A stretch of DNA of 26,404 nt, from positions 1 through 26,404 of the forward strand of contig JBHAZV010000014.1 of NCBI GenBank assembly GCA_041781135.1, in the 5' to 3' direction. Below are positions 16,493-25,003 of this stretch, piece after piece. The notes below the pieces were generated by a model. It saw only the letters and a list, made by a program, of their open reading frames with translations. It did not search any database and was not told the DNA's origin. Numbering within the stretch: position 1 is the stretch's first letter; every line of letters starts with the position of its first letter. The position numbers were made by a program, and so were the translations under genes. The DNA comes from JAUMXJ01 sp041781135 (GTDB lineage: Bacteria; Bacillota; Clostridia; Peptostreptococcales; Acidaminobacteraceae).

Positions 16493-19400
16493 TTACACCC
16501 CGACATCGACTTCGACGCATCGCCCTGCACCGTGCAGCAGGCAAAGATACGCACCTCGCACCGAAGCGCCGTAATTCTGTCTTAGCACACGCGCATACCT
16601 GCTTAGCTGCTCTCTGTAACGCAGCCTTATCGACTCTACATCTTCGTCGCAATTAAATATGTCGGTTTTGTAATCGATAAGCACAATCCCGCCGTCAGCC
16701 TCCACAAAGAACAGGTCTATCACACCCTGGTCCTTACCGCGCTCGCCAAAGCTGACATACTCCGTCTCTTTGTAAATCTTTTTTGCCTTGGCGGCTCTGA
16801 GCGCGATATCGGATTTAAGAAAATTGTCGACGCTGGCATTGTCGCTGTATTTTTGGGAAAATCTGCCGTCTGCGGCATTTTTTTCGCCTCGCAAAAAGGC
16901 TTCGCCTGCATCAAAAAGCAGCCGCGAAAAATCGAAAAGTTCAAGCTCCCTATGCCTTTCGCGTCCGTATTCGAGCGCATAATTTCTCTCTAAAAAATCC
17001 GCAGTGCGCGCCCGCAAAAAATTCGGGTCAGCTACGGTGCGAGAATAATCCGAACCGCCTGACGCGCCGTTGTCTGCCGCGCCAAAGTCCGCAATTCCCG
17101 TGTCCGGCGCTTTGTCAGCAAAATCGCCGGAAACATCGCCGAATTTTCCGACAAGCACGGCTGCCGCGCCGGTGATTGTCGTACCCAAGCCTGCTGATCC
17201 ATCCGTGAAAGCATCGGAAATATCACCAATTTTGTCAACAGCAGCGGTTGCAGCGCCTTCATCCGTGTTCGCCGCCGAATTCAAAGCCGAATCGACCCCT
17301 GCTGCAGCGCCTATGCCCACGCCGAGGCGCGCCCTGCCTCCGAATACTGCGCTTTGTCCAATATCCGCTCCATAGTCGTACGGCTCAGGCACGACGCTGA
17401 ATCCCGACGACAAAAATTTATAGTAAGAATCGCTGTTCTTTACGTCATTGTCCGCAATAAGCGTAAGCGTATCCTTCGCCCTTGTAAATGCTACGTACAG
17501 CAGCCGCATGCTTTCTTCCGCCTCGACAGCGTCGCTGACTTTGCGTATGATATTATATATTGAATTCTTCCCGCTTATCGCAAAGCCGAATTTCGAGGCA
17601 AAAGCCAAATCTTGAGTACCGCCGCCGCCTTTTTTCTGGAGATTCGCGCAAAAAACATGCGGAAAACCCATTCCTTTTGAATTGTGCATAGTCATCAGCT
17701 TAACGGTATTGGAATCCTCTGCAAGTGCATTCTTAGTCTTGATATTTGCATTTCTCAGCATTTCTACATACTCTGCAATCGTTGTTCCGACAACAAGCTC
17801 TGATACCCTTGCGGCGAAGTTTGCAAGACTTTCTCTGCCGAGTCTGTCAAAGAACTCGCGCCGCTCATAAAGTTTCCAGATAAACTCCGGAGGTGACATA
17901 TATTGCGAGCAGCCCCTGAGCCATCTCATCGCTTCGAGAGTAGCAGATATGCGCCTCCTTAGTTCTCCTCCGACGGCAGCGGTATTAGCCTCAGCACGCG
18001 CATAAGCGTCAGCTCCGACATTATTAGCCTCAGCACGCGCATAAGCGTCAGCTACTACGTCTGCCGCAGCGTCCATATAAAAATCAGCCCCTATATCTGC
18101 CGCAGCAGCATCAGCCACAGCGCCTTCCGTGCCGGGGTTGACGCCCGAAGCCGCAACCGACATGCATAGCGCATAAAAGCTTTGACCGCGCTTTCTAAAT
18201 CCGGACAGCTCGGCAAAATCGTCAAGCTCCATATAAAAGAAAGGAGAGGTCGCCGCCGCCACAAAATCGGCATCGCAGCACGGATTGAATATCCCTCTGA
18301 GAACCGCAAGTACCAGATTTATTTCAGGAATATCCGAATAGCTGCCTTCGGTCTGCACGGCAAGCGGGATTCCGTAACGCGCAAAAACTCGCTGATATGG
18401 TATTGCCACATTCGGGAGACTTCTGAACAGAATTGCAAAATCTCCATATTTTGCACCGGATTCCACCTTTTTCGCTATTTCGCGAGCGACAATTTCGGCT
18501 TGCCGCTCATCCTTTGAAATTCCAAAATCCTGTGCCGATTCTGTCGTAAAAAACCTGACAGCCCCGCCATGCGGCTTTGAACCATAGGTTTTTGAACCAC
18601 GATCCGAACCATAACCCAAACCATGATCTGAACCATGATCCGAACCACGATCCGAACTATGCTGCTCCGAGCCTGCGGAACTCCCGGATTTTCCCAAAGA
18701 CAAAGTTTTTCTGCCGCTGACGAGATCCGCTCCCTTGTAAAGCTCCGGCATACCTTTACGAAAAACTTCGTTTACATAGTCAAGCACCGGCTGTACGGTT
18801 CGATAGTTGGAATTCAGCGGTATTTTGACGCTTTCATGCCGCGCCGCGTTCTCGCCGCCTTCTTCACCAACTTCTTCACCAACTTCTTCGACGGAACTGA
18901 TGATTTGCTCATCGAACCCAGCTCCGGGGGTTCGGCCTGCAATTAAATCGGCGGAGCAATCCGGCAGCACGGCATTATCAAGCTGCTCTTTGAAAATACT
19001 CGGATCTGCATTTCTGAACGCATATATGCACTGCTTTACATCTCCAACCCGGAAAAGATGCGCCCCTCGCGACGCGAGCCGCTCTACTATCATGTTCTGC
19101 ACAGCGCTCGTGTCCTGATTTTCGTCTACAAAAATATACTTGAGCCTTCCGGTGACAATGTCAAACACCTCTCTCATATCAGGGTTGGTAAGCATTGCAA
19201 AAGCGATATGCTCCTGATCCGAAAAATCTATCGCCCCCTCCTTCCGCTTAAGCTCCTGAAATCGCCGCTTTGTCATTTTTGCAAGCGATATCAGCGCGTC
19301 TGCATATTCCGATAACTGCGCAAGCTGAATATCTCGGCTGCCCTCTATATTCAGCAGCTCCTTTCGAACATCGCCAAGCTGCTTATTAATTTTTTTTAAG

Positions 19401-20573
19401 TCTTCCGCCAGTGCGTCTGTCGTCTCGTAATTCTGTCCGTGCAGCTGCAAATTAATTTGAATGCCCTTTGCGTTTTTCAGAAGCGACGGGTGCACAATTC
19501 TTTTTTCTGCCAATTCCTGCTGCGACACATCCGCTGATTTCGAATCAACAGCGCCGCAAATTGCGTCAAAAGTGCGGCGCACAGCTACAAGCGCCAAAAG
19601 CGCGCGCTTCTCGGCTTCGTCTATATGTTCGTCATATTTCTGAATCTGCTTGGAAAGCGCGCCGCCCAAATCGGCGTCACGATTTCGAAGAGCCTGAACC
19701 GCATCTCTATACCGCGCCACAAGGGAATAGATTTCATTTTCGTAATATCCGAGAGCGCAAATTGCCGCCGCGCGAAGATTTTCGACATTTCGAGGCGAAT
19801 AGAGATTTGAATTTTCAAGTTTTTTTTCAAAATCGACGTCGTTTTCGGCAAATGTTATCAGCTCTAAAACATTTTTTTTGAGCTTGTTTGCCGCTCCGGG
19901 CTTATCCCAGTATCTATAACCGGCCGCAACCTGCGACTCGCCGCCAGGCATATCATCAATCACCTCATCCCACGCCTTGCTTAACAAAGCATCTCGCTCA
20001 AATTCGGAAAGCACGCGCGCATCAGGGTCAAAATACAAAGCGGCGTCAGTCACACTTTTTTTAGCTAAAACGCTGCTTTCAGCCGAAGCAACACCTTTAG
20101 ACGGAGCAGAGCTTTCAGTCAGAGCGACGGTTTCGGTCAGAGCGGCGCCTTCAGTCGGAGCAGTGCCAGATGCCTCACTGACTGCAGCAGTCGCGCCTCC
20201 GTCCAGCAAATGATGAAATTCGCGCATAATGTCGTAACAAAACGCATGAAAAGTCTGTATATGAGCTCTGTCGACTGCCGCCGCCTGCTCCAGCAGGTAT
20301 TCGCGAATTCCGGCGTCAAGCGACAAATCCTTGGCGCGCGTCCTCAGCTTGCTCTCTATCCTGCCTTTCATCTCTTCTGTCGCGGCGCTTGTAAAGGTCA
20401 GCACCAAAAAAACTTTCGATTCCCGAGCGCCCGGTCTGCGCTCCTTGCTCGATTATTCTGACTATGCGCCGAGTCATAACCTCTGTCTTGCCGGTTCCTG
20501 CGCCTGCCGCCACAAGTATCCTGTCGTGATTGCAAAAAACCGCGCTTCTCTGGTTTTTGTCCAAATTACCCAT
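16493..20573 (-). CDS. addA: AddA helicase-nuclease, disrupted by a 1-nt frameshift
   Basis: AddA is the ATP-dependent 3'-5' helicase and nuclease subunit of AddAB, which processes double-strand breaks for recombination. From the ATG at 20573 the frame encodes MGNLDKNQRSAV and Walker A (AAGAGTGKT), then hits seven Ts at 20412-20406 and leaves frame. The rest (LTFTSAATEEMKGRIESKL onward) is 1 nt out, beginning after the same run and open to the TAA at 16493. With six Ts the protein is continuous at about 1,360 residues. Motifs: VDENQDTS (II), VGDVKQCIYAFRNADP (III), MHNSKGMGFPHVF (V; the usual Glu is Gly), LLYVAFTRAKDTL (VI) and a RecB-like nuclease QGVIDL..LIDYKTD. In-frame repeats near 17020-17345, 17950-18125, 18570-18700 and 20050-20200 make it longer than usual. 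The ATG overlaps addB by 8 nt. Confidence 0.9.
17983..18053 (-). repeat. 39-bp direct repeat inside addA
   Basis: Two identical 32-bp copies (17983-18014 and 18022-18053), 39 bp apart, encode ADAYARAEAN twice with a 13-residue period. Alanine-rich sequence on both sides (to about 18125) looks like more diverged copies. Confidence 0.9.
18596..18655 (-). repeat. five 12-bp tandem units inside addA
   Basis: Five units resembling ACCATGATCCGA (+ strand) at 18596, 18608, 18620, 18632 and 18644 encode a Ser-Asp-His/Arg-Gly type tetrapeptide array (SDRGSDHGSDHGLGYGSDRG). The array precedes the KPHGGAVRFFTTES segment of AddA. Confidence 0.9.
20077..20166 (-). repeat. five 18-bp tandem units inside addA
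   Basis: Five degenerate 18-bp units starting at 20077, 20095, 20113, 20131 and 20149 (consensus like TTTCAGTCAGAGCGACGG, + strand) encode a six-residue Thr-Glu-x-x-Ala-Leu type array. It sits in a linker after the FHAFCYDIMREF segment. Confidence 0.85.
20406..20412 (-). other. seven-T run where the addA frame shifts
   Basis: On the coding strand AG is followed by seven Ts and GGTGCTGACC. Reading AGT TTT TTT GGT leads into a frame without AddA similarity; deleting one T gives AGT TTT TTG GTG CTG ACC, which continues AddA (SFLVLTFTSAATEE). Sequencing error, real mutation, +1 ribosomal shift or polymerase slippage would each explain it. Confidence 0.85.
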
Positions 20574-23500
20574 TGCTTTCAATGCCTCCGCCTCGGCACA
20601 TCGCCTTATAATTGCAGTAAACACAGTGGTTACCCGGCTGTACCTCAAATCTGCGGTCCGCAATCTCGGCAGCCACCGAATGAATTATCATTTGCGAAAA
20701 ATCAAAAATTATTCCACTCTCAACCGCACCGTATTCCTTTATGATATTCCCAAACGCCGCAGTTCCAATCGCTTTGAGATATTCGCGCAGAGGGGCTTTT
20801 CCAAAAATTTGTTCTTCCGCTTCCCTAACAGTCGCTTCGTAAATCTCTTTTTGAGCGGACTTCGCGTTGGCATCGGAAAGCATCTTATCATCGTCGCAAA
20901 CTGTATTCTCATAGCCACTATACCTGCACATAGCCGCAGCCGCATCATCATCATCCAGCGATACGCCGTTAAGCCGATAACTCTTAAAATGTTCAACCGC
21001 TTCCGAAGCGACGCCGGCATACGAAACGCCGCCCGCAGCCGCTATATCCTCCGCCTCTAAATCGACACCCGCAGCCGCAATATCCGATACACCCTCCGCC
21101 ATCTCGCATCCATCCCCAGCGCCGGATACGTCCACGCCGGATAAGCCCAAGCCATATTCATCTGAACCGAATGAGCCTGAACCGGATTCATTTGAGCCGG
21201 ATTCACCCTTACCCGATACGCCTGCCGACACTTTATTGTGACGCCGATCATCGGAATTAAAAATGTACATCCCTGCGCAAACCCTGTCAGGAGCGGTCTT
21301 TCCAAGCGCATACATATAAAGCATCAGCTGAGTGTACTCAAGCTCAAAAAATTTTTTAACGCCGATCTGTTCTTTCCCGGTTTTATAATCGATCAATCTA
21401 TAATACTTGCCTGAGGCGCTAAAATCCATCCGATCCGCCTTTCCCGAAAAATCTATTATGATCTTCTTGCCGTTCTCCGCAGTCAAAACCTCTGTAAATG
21501 CAATTATCTGCTCGCTCTGCACCAAATCGTACTTACCCATTGCAAGCTGATATTCAAGCGCCTTGATATACATTGTGACCGCGTCCTCAAAGCGTTTGCG
21601 GTACATAGCCGAACTTATGCCGACCCTCGAAGCTGATGCGAGCAGTCCGCGCACGCGCTCTCTTATCGCGCTGTCCATTTTTTCGATCTCGTCAGCTAAA
21701 TGCGCAACCGAAAAGCACGCGTCGCCCTCGGCGACTAAATTCGCGGCCGAAAAGCGCGCCTCACCCTCTGCGGTTTCTGCATTACAAGCGCCGGAACTCG
21801 CCTTATTGCCAAAAACTTCCGCCTTATTGCTAAGGACTTCCGAACCGTTCGTCCAATACTTTTTCGCATACTTGTCCAGCACATAATGCGTAATATTGCC
21901 TGCCTCAAGGCTGTTCAGCTCACTTACTTCGAGTGTGCCTATTCCAAGCAGCCTGTGCAGCATGTATTTATAAGGACAATTCAAATATTCGTCTATTCCG
22001 CTGGAGCTGAGCGATATCCGCAGAAAATTCTGTTCTCTACCGGAATCGTCATCCACAGAAACGAATCCGCCCTTTGCAGAAGCAAGACTGCCTTTCACAA
22101 AAGCAAAACCACAGTCTACAGCAGCAAGACCACCGCCCGCAGAGGCAAGACCACCGTCCGCAACAGCCAGCGCAGAATCAGATGATTTTATTGATCTGCC
22201 GCGAACGAGCAAACGCCGTGCTCCGTCCGGCGACAACCGGACCGGCTCTAAAAATTTTTTGTAATATTCGGCATCGCGCCGCGGCTTTCCCTCCGGGTCC
22301 GCTGTCGGAAATCTCAACCCGGCCTTGCCCGCAAGCAACTCGGCGGCCGCCGATATTTCCCCTAAAATCACTGATTTAGAAGCGTCCGGATAAGTAATAA
22401 TCAGCTTATTCTGCGGCGCAATGAGCAAAGCATATATCTGATACGCCTCGCGCTCCGCATCTTCAAACGCCTTAAAACGCCGCACCCTGCCCGAACCCAG
22501 CAATGTATTCTGTTCGTCAAGGCTCAAAACCTTTGTTCTTGCCGAAATATTTGGAAGCTCTCCACGCACCGCACCAACCAAAACTACATACTTGGCGCGC
22601 TGCGCCCTGACCCTGCCGAGCGGCGCTATCGTCACATATTCCGTATGGCTTGGAATCCGCGCAACCGAAACCTTGCTCATATGCGCAATTATAAGCGAAC
22701 GTATTCTCGAAAATGGCGCACGGCGCACCTGCTCAACTCCGGCAAGTTCGCTGAGCTGCCTGAGCGTTTCAATAAATGCGTTCCAGATGCGCGCGCCAAA
22801 CTCCATCTCGAACGATGTCTCGCCGCTGAGTCTGCCGAGTTTGTAACTGTGCTGCTCACAGCGCGACATCACGCTGCCGCCGCCCGGAACAAGCGGTTTT
22901 GTAAGGACCGCATAAAGCTCCCGAACAAATTCGCCTATCTCCACTTCTTCGCCGCGAAAAATATGTCTTAGGTTCAATTCAGCTAACATACTCCTAAGTC
23001 GGTCGTGCAGACCGCCGTCAAAACCCATATAATCGCCTGCGCCGTCAGCCGAAAATTCCGTATCGCGCGCATCCAAAGCCGGAAAAAAATTTACGCCGCT
23101 AACCGCGGCTTTGCGTTCACGCTCCGCCTCAGAACCAGCCTGCAAAGCTGCCGCAAAAAGCGAAAACCTTTTTTCTGTTATGTCGAGCAGCAATCTGTAA
23201 TTCTCTGCCTCTGTAAGCGGCAGCAGCTCCGTCCTGAGCATTTTCAAAACTGCTTCACGGCTCGGAGATACGCTGTATTCAAGCAGCGCGTCCACAAAGC
23301 TTTTTAGAGGATTTTGAGGAAAAGTCCTGTCAGAATCGATAAAATACGGTATATCATAAATTCCCATTGCATATTCTATCAGACCGAGGTAGCTTTCTAA
23401 CTTCGGACAGACAATGGTTATCTCCGAAAGCTGTGCGCCCGCCGCAAGCAGCCTGTGAATCCTTGAAGCGGCAAAAACCATTTCTGCTTTGCGGCTCTCC

Positions 23501-24375
23501 GCCTCGTAGACCTCTAAAAAGGAGCTGTCGTATTTTATCGTGCCGCCGGATTCACTCATGCTGTCTTTCAGTATTTCCGCAAGCCCCCCGGCATCCTGCG
23601 CAAATATCGCCTCTGCGATTTTGCGGCCCTTTCCCTCGCCGCATTCATCAGAATCCGCCTCCACCGCCGCAATGCCGCTCGGCAGCTCGTCCATCAGGCG
23701 CTTCGTATATGCAAAGACCCTCCTGCCCTCTGCATAATGCAGCGTCATTTCGACACCAGCGGAAAATTCAAGCAAAGCCCTGAAAAGTAGCTGTTCGCTG
23801 TCCGTAAAATGCGTGTACTTTGCTATAAAAAACCTTGTTCCGATCACTATCGCGCTGTGCTGAGCCAGCTCTGCCGCCCTAACCATAAGGTTCTCGTCGC
23901 CGACATACTTGCCCGCCGTTATCTCTCTGTACGCCTCGTAGATAACATTTATGTCCGCTACCTTATCTGCGAGCGTTTCATTGTCGATGCCGGAGGTGTC
24001 GATGGGCTGAGTCATTTCTGAAAGAATCGAATCAAGCTCCTCGATAAAACCGCGCTTATTGCGGTTTCTGGAAAAAGCCCTTAGCTTCCGCCTTTTAGAA
24101 TCCATTGCGGCGGAGATAAACATCTGCCTTCCAAGGGCAGTAATAGGAACAATGTCTTCATGGGCCGCGACCCGCTTGGCAAGACCTGTTAGGCTCATGA
24201 CCGAAACATGGAGCAGTACGCCGCCGAATTTTTCGCCGAGCAGCTGCTCCATTTCGAGCTTGTACTGGTCGGGCACTATCACAATGGTTTTCTGCTCTTC
24301 CTTTTTAATTTTCTCCGCATCTATAAAATTCAGAATATTGGGCTCGCAAGCTCCGTATATCAATCTGTTTCGCAA
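20566..24375 (-). CDS. addB: AddB, nuclease subunit of AddAB helicase-nuclease
   Basis: AddB is the second nuclease subunit of AddAB, with an inactivated helicase fold. The C-terminal nuclease is clear: FSGKADRMDF and YRLIDYKTGKE. Iron-sulfur cysteines are present as LNCPYKYML (codon near 21975) and HCVYCNYKAMC (C-x2-C-x5-C, about 20605-20632). SVMSLTGLAKRV and TIVIVPDQYKLEMEQ fit the N-terminal domain. The Walker A usually near residue 10 is replaced by YGACEPNIL. I place the start at the TTG at 24375, with AAAGGAG 7 nt upstream and the usual distance to RLIYG; a TTG at 24396 with GGAG upstream is the alternative. Repeats near 21000-21235, 21690-21860 and 22050-22190 lengthen it to about 1,270 residues. 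Its stop overlaps addA. Confidence 0.9.
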   Translation of the reverse strand: MRNRLIYGACEPNILNFIDAEKIKKEEQKTIVIVPDQYKLEMEQLLGEKFGGVLLHVSVMSLTGLAKRVAAHEDIVPITALGRQMFISAAMDSKRRKLRAFSRNRNKRGFIEELDSILSEMTQPIDTSGIDNETLADKVADINVIYEAYREITAGKYVGDENLMVRAAELAQHSAIVIGTRFFIAKYTHFTDSEQLLFRALLEFSAGVEMTLHYAEGRRVFAYTKRLMDELPSGIAAVEADSDECGEGKGRKIAEAIFAQDAGGLAEILKDSMSESGGTIKYDSSFLEVYEAESRKAEMVFAASRIHRLLAAGAQLSEITIVCPKLESYLGLIEYAMGIYDIPYFIDSDRTFPQNPLKSFVDALLEYSVSPSREAVLKMLRTELLPLTEAENYRLLLDITEKRFSLFAAALQAGSEAERERKAAVSGVNFFPALDARDTEFSADGAGDYMGFDGGLHDRLRSMLAELNLRHIFRGEEVEIGEFVRELYAVLTKPLVPGGGSVMSRCEQHSYKLGRLSGETSFEMEFGARIWNAFIETLRQLSELAGVEQVRRAPFSRIRSLIIAHMSKVSVARIPSHTEYVTIAPLGRVRAQRAKYVVLVGAVRGELPNISARTKVLSLDEQNTLLGSGRVRRFKAFEDAEREAYQIYALLIAPQNKLIITYPDASKSVILGEISAAAELLAGKAGLRFPTADPEGKPRRDAEYYKKFLEPVRLSPDGARRLLVRGRSIKSSDSALAVADGGLASAGGGLAAVDCGFAFVKGSLASAKGGFVSVDDDSGREQNFLRISLSSSGIDEYLNCPYKYMLHRLLGIGTLEVSELNSLEAGNITHYVLDKYAKKYWTNGSEVLSNKAEVFGNKASSGACNAETAEGEARFSAANLVAEGDACFSVAHLADEIEKMDSAIRERVRGLLASASRVGISSAMYRKRFEDAVTMYIKALEYQLAMGKYDLVQSEQIIAFTEVLTAENGKKIIIDFSGKADRMDFSASGKYYRLIDYKTGKEQIGVKKFFELEYTQLMLYMYALGKTAPDRVCAGMYIFNSDDRRHNKVSAGVSGKGESGSNESGSGSFGSDEYGLGLSGVDVSGAGDGCEMAEGVSDIAAAGVDLEAEDIAAAGGVSYAGVASEAVEHFKSYRLNGVSLDDDDAAAAMCRYSGYENTVCDDDKMLSDANAKSAQKEIYEATVREAEEQIFGKAPLREYLKAIGTAAFGNIIKEYGAVESGIIFDFSQMIIHSVAAEIADRRFEVQPGNHCVYCNYKAMCRGGGIESNG
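21149..21208 (-). repeat. four 15-bp tandem units inside addB
   Basis: Units starting at 21149, 21164, 21179 and 21194, resembling GAACCGGATTCATTT (+ strand), encode a Ser/Gly/Asn/Glu-rich array (GESGSNESGSGSFGSDEYG) between two parts of the nuclease domain. Confidence 0.8.
21697..21774 (-). repeat. two 39-bp imperfect units inside addB
   Basis: TAAATGCGCAACCGAAAAGC at 21697 and TAAATTCGCGGCCGAAAAGC at 21736 begin two similar 39-bp units. They encode EARFSAANL and DACFSVAHL in related 13-residue blocks. Confidence 0.75.
21800..21841 (-). repeat. two 21-bp tandem units inside addB
   Basis: GCCTTATTGCCAAAAACTTC (21800) and GCCTTATTGCTAAGGACTTC (21821) start two 21-bp units, encoding EVLSNKA and EVFGNKA. 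Confidence 0.8.
22069..22173 (-). repeat. five 21-bp tandem units inside addB
   Basis: Degenerate 21-bp units start at 22069, 22090, 22111, 22132 and 22153. They encode a seven-residue Leu-Ala-Ser/Ala-x-x-Gly-Gly type array (GGLASAGGGLAAVDCGFAF). The array lies just upstream of the iron-sulfur and nuclease region. Confidence 0.85.
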
Positions 24376-24412
24376 AATAGCGCTCCTTTGAATCAAATTC
24401 TCCTACATAAAA

Positions 24413-24421
24413 ATAATACCA
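24413..24421 (-). promoter_or_regulatory. possible extended -10 promoter of addB
   Basis: On the minus strand TGG precedes TATTAT (24418-24413), an extended -10, about 40 nt upstream of the preferred addB start. The -35 region is a poor match. The same TGG-TAT pattern occurs upstream of SLH protein 2. Confidence 0.35.
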
Positions 24422-24427
24422 TTTTAT

Positions 24428-24454
24428 GCTGTAAAACCTATCTGTTTTATCAGC
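24428..24454. other. inverted repeat in the addB upstream region
   Basis: GCTG-TAAAAC and GTTTTA-T-CAGC form a 10-bp interrupted stem with one bulged T and a short loop. There is no T tract after it in either direction, so it is not a clear terminator. It lies immediately upstream of the proposed extended -10 and could be an operator; this is speculative. Confidence 0.35.
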
Positions 24455-24487
24455 AGAAAAACTTTGTTCTTTGCAGCAAAACTGCTT

Positions 24488-25003
24488 CTATAATTTAATA
24501 TTCAACTGTTTCATCATATAATACAAATTTTGAACTTTTACACCAAAGCAGCCGGCAACATCAGGGATTTTAGCCCTCTTACTCTGACTGTTTGCGTTTA
24601 GTCCCTTGTTTGGAGTTTCAAATGTTATTATTGTATAGTTATATACTGATGCTGCCGCAATAAGCCACGCATCAGCGACTGATTTTTTTGCCCATTCGTT
24701 CAGCGCTGTATCTTTATAACAAGGATTTTCCTGCACATGATGCAAAACCTCACTGTACCGAGATATTATGGGCTGCTTACGGCGATCTATAATTTTTGAA
24801 ATACCAACGGTGTCAAGCCAATCTGAAAGGGCATCCTTATTCGTGTAAATTTCGTCCTTTACCACATCTAAGATTGCTATACGACCGGATTTTATATGTA
24901 TCCCCATTTGCGACCAAAATCTTGGAGCTAACTCGCATGAGTAAAACAGCTTATAAGGTGTTATAAAGGAGTTGGCGTCTATAAGAAAAATCTCACTATT
25001 CAT
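24488..25003 (-). CDS. DUF4411-type PIN-domain protein (putative toxin)
   Basis: A 171-residue protein. The N-terminal FLIDANSFI carries the first PIN acidic residue (D9), with further candidates E51 (VVKDEIY), D111 (VADAWLIAAA) and E129 (ITFET), the usual pattern of a Mg-dependent RNase. The C-terminus KIPDVAGCFGVKVQNL resembles DUF4411 proteins. Such proteins are often encoded directly behind an XRE/ImmA-IrrE gene, as here, and are predicted toxins. The ATG overlaps the end of that gene by 8 nt, with an AGGGGG stretch upstream, so translation is coupled. The RNase activity and toxin role are inference from family and context. Confidence 0.82.
   Translation of the reverse strand: MNSEIFLIDANSFITPYKLFYSCELAPRFWSQMGIHIKSGRIAILDVVKDEIYTNKDALSDWLDTVGISKIIDRRKQPIISRYSEVLHHVQENPCYKDTALNEWAKKSVADAWLIAAASVYNYTIITFETPNKGLNANSQSKRAKIPDVAGCFGVKVQNLYYMMKQLNIKL

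Noticed and set aside
18596..18655. CRISPR-like array of short repeats
   Set aside because: Units are 12 bp with no spacers and lie in frame inside addA, so this is a coding tandem repeat.
16493..20407. AddA as an intact gene starting at the TTG at 20407
   Set aside because: This start would omit Walker A, which is encoded directly upstream in another frame; a frameshifted gene is the better reading.
24428..24454. Inverted repeat as terminator of the PIN gene
   Set aside because: No T tract follows in the minus direction; the stem has a bulge and lies near the addB promoter.
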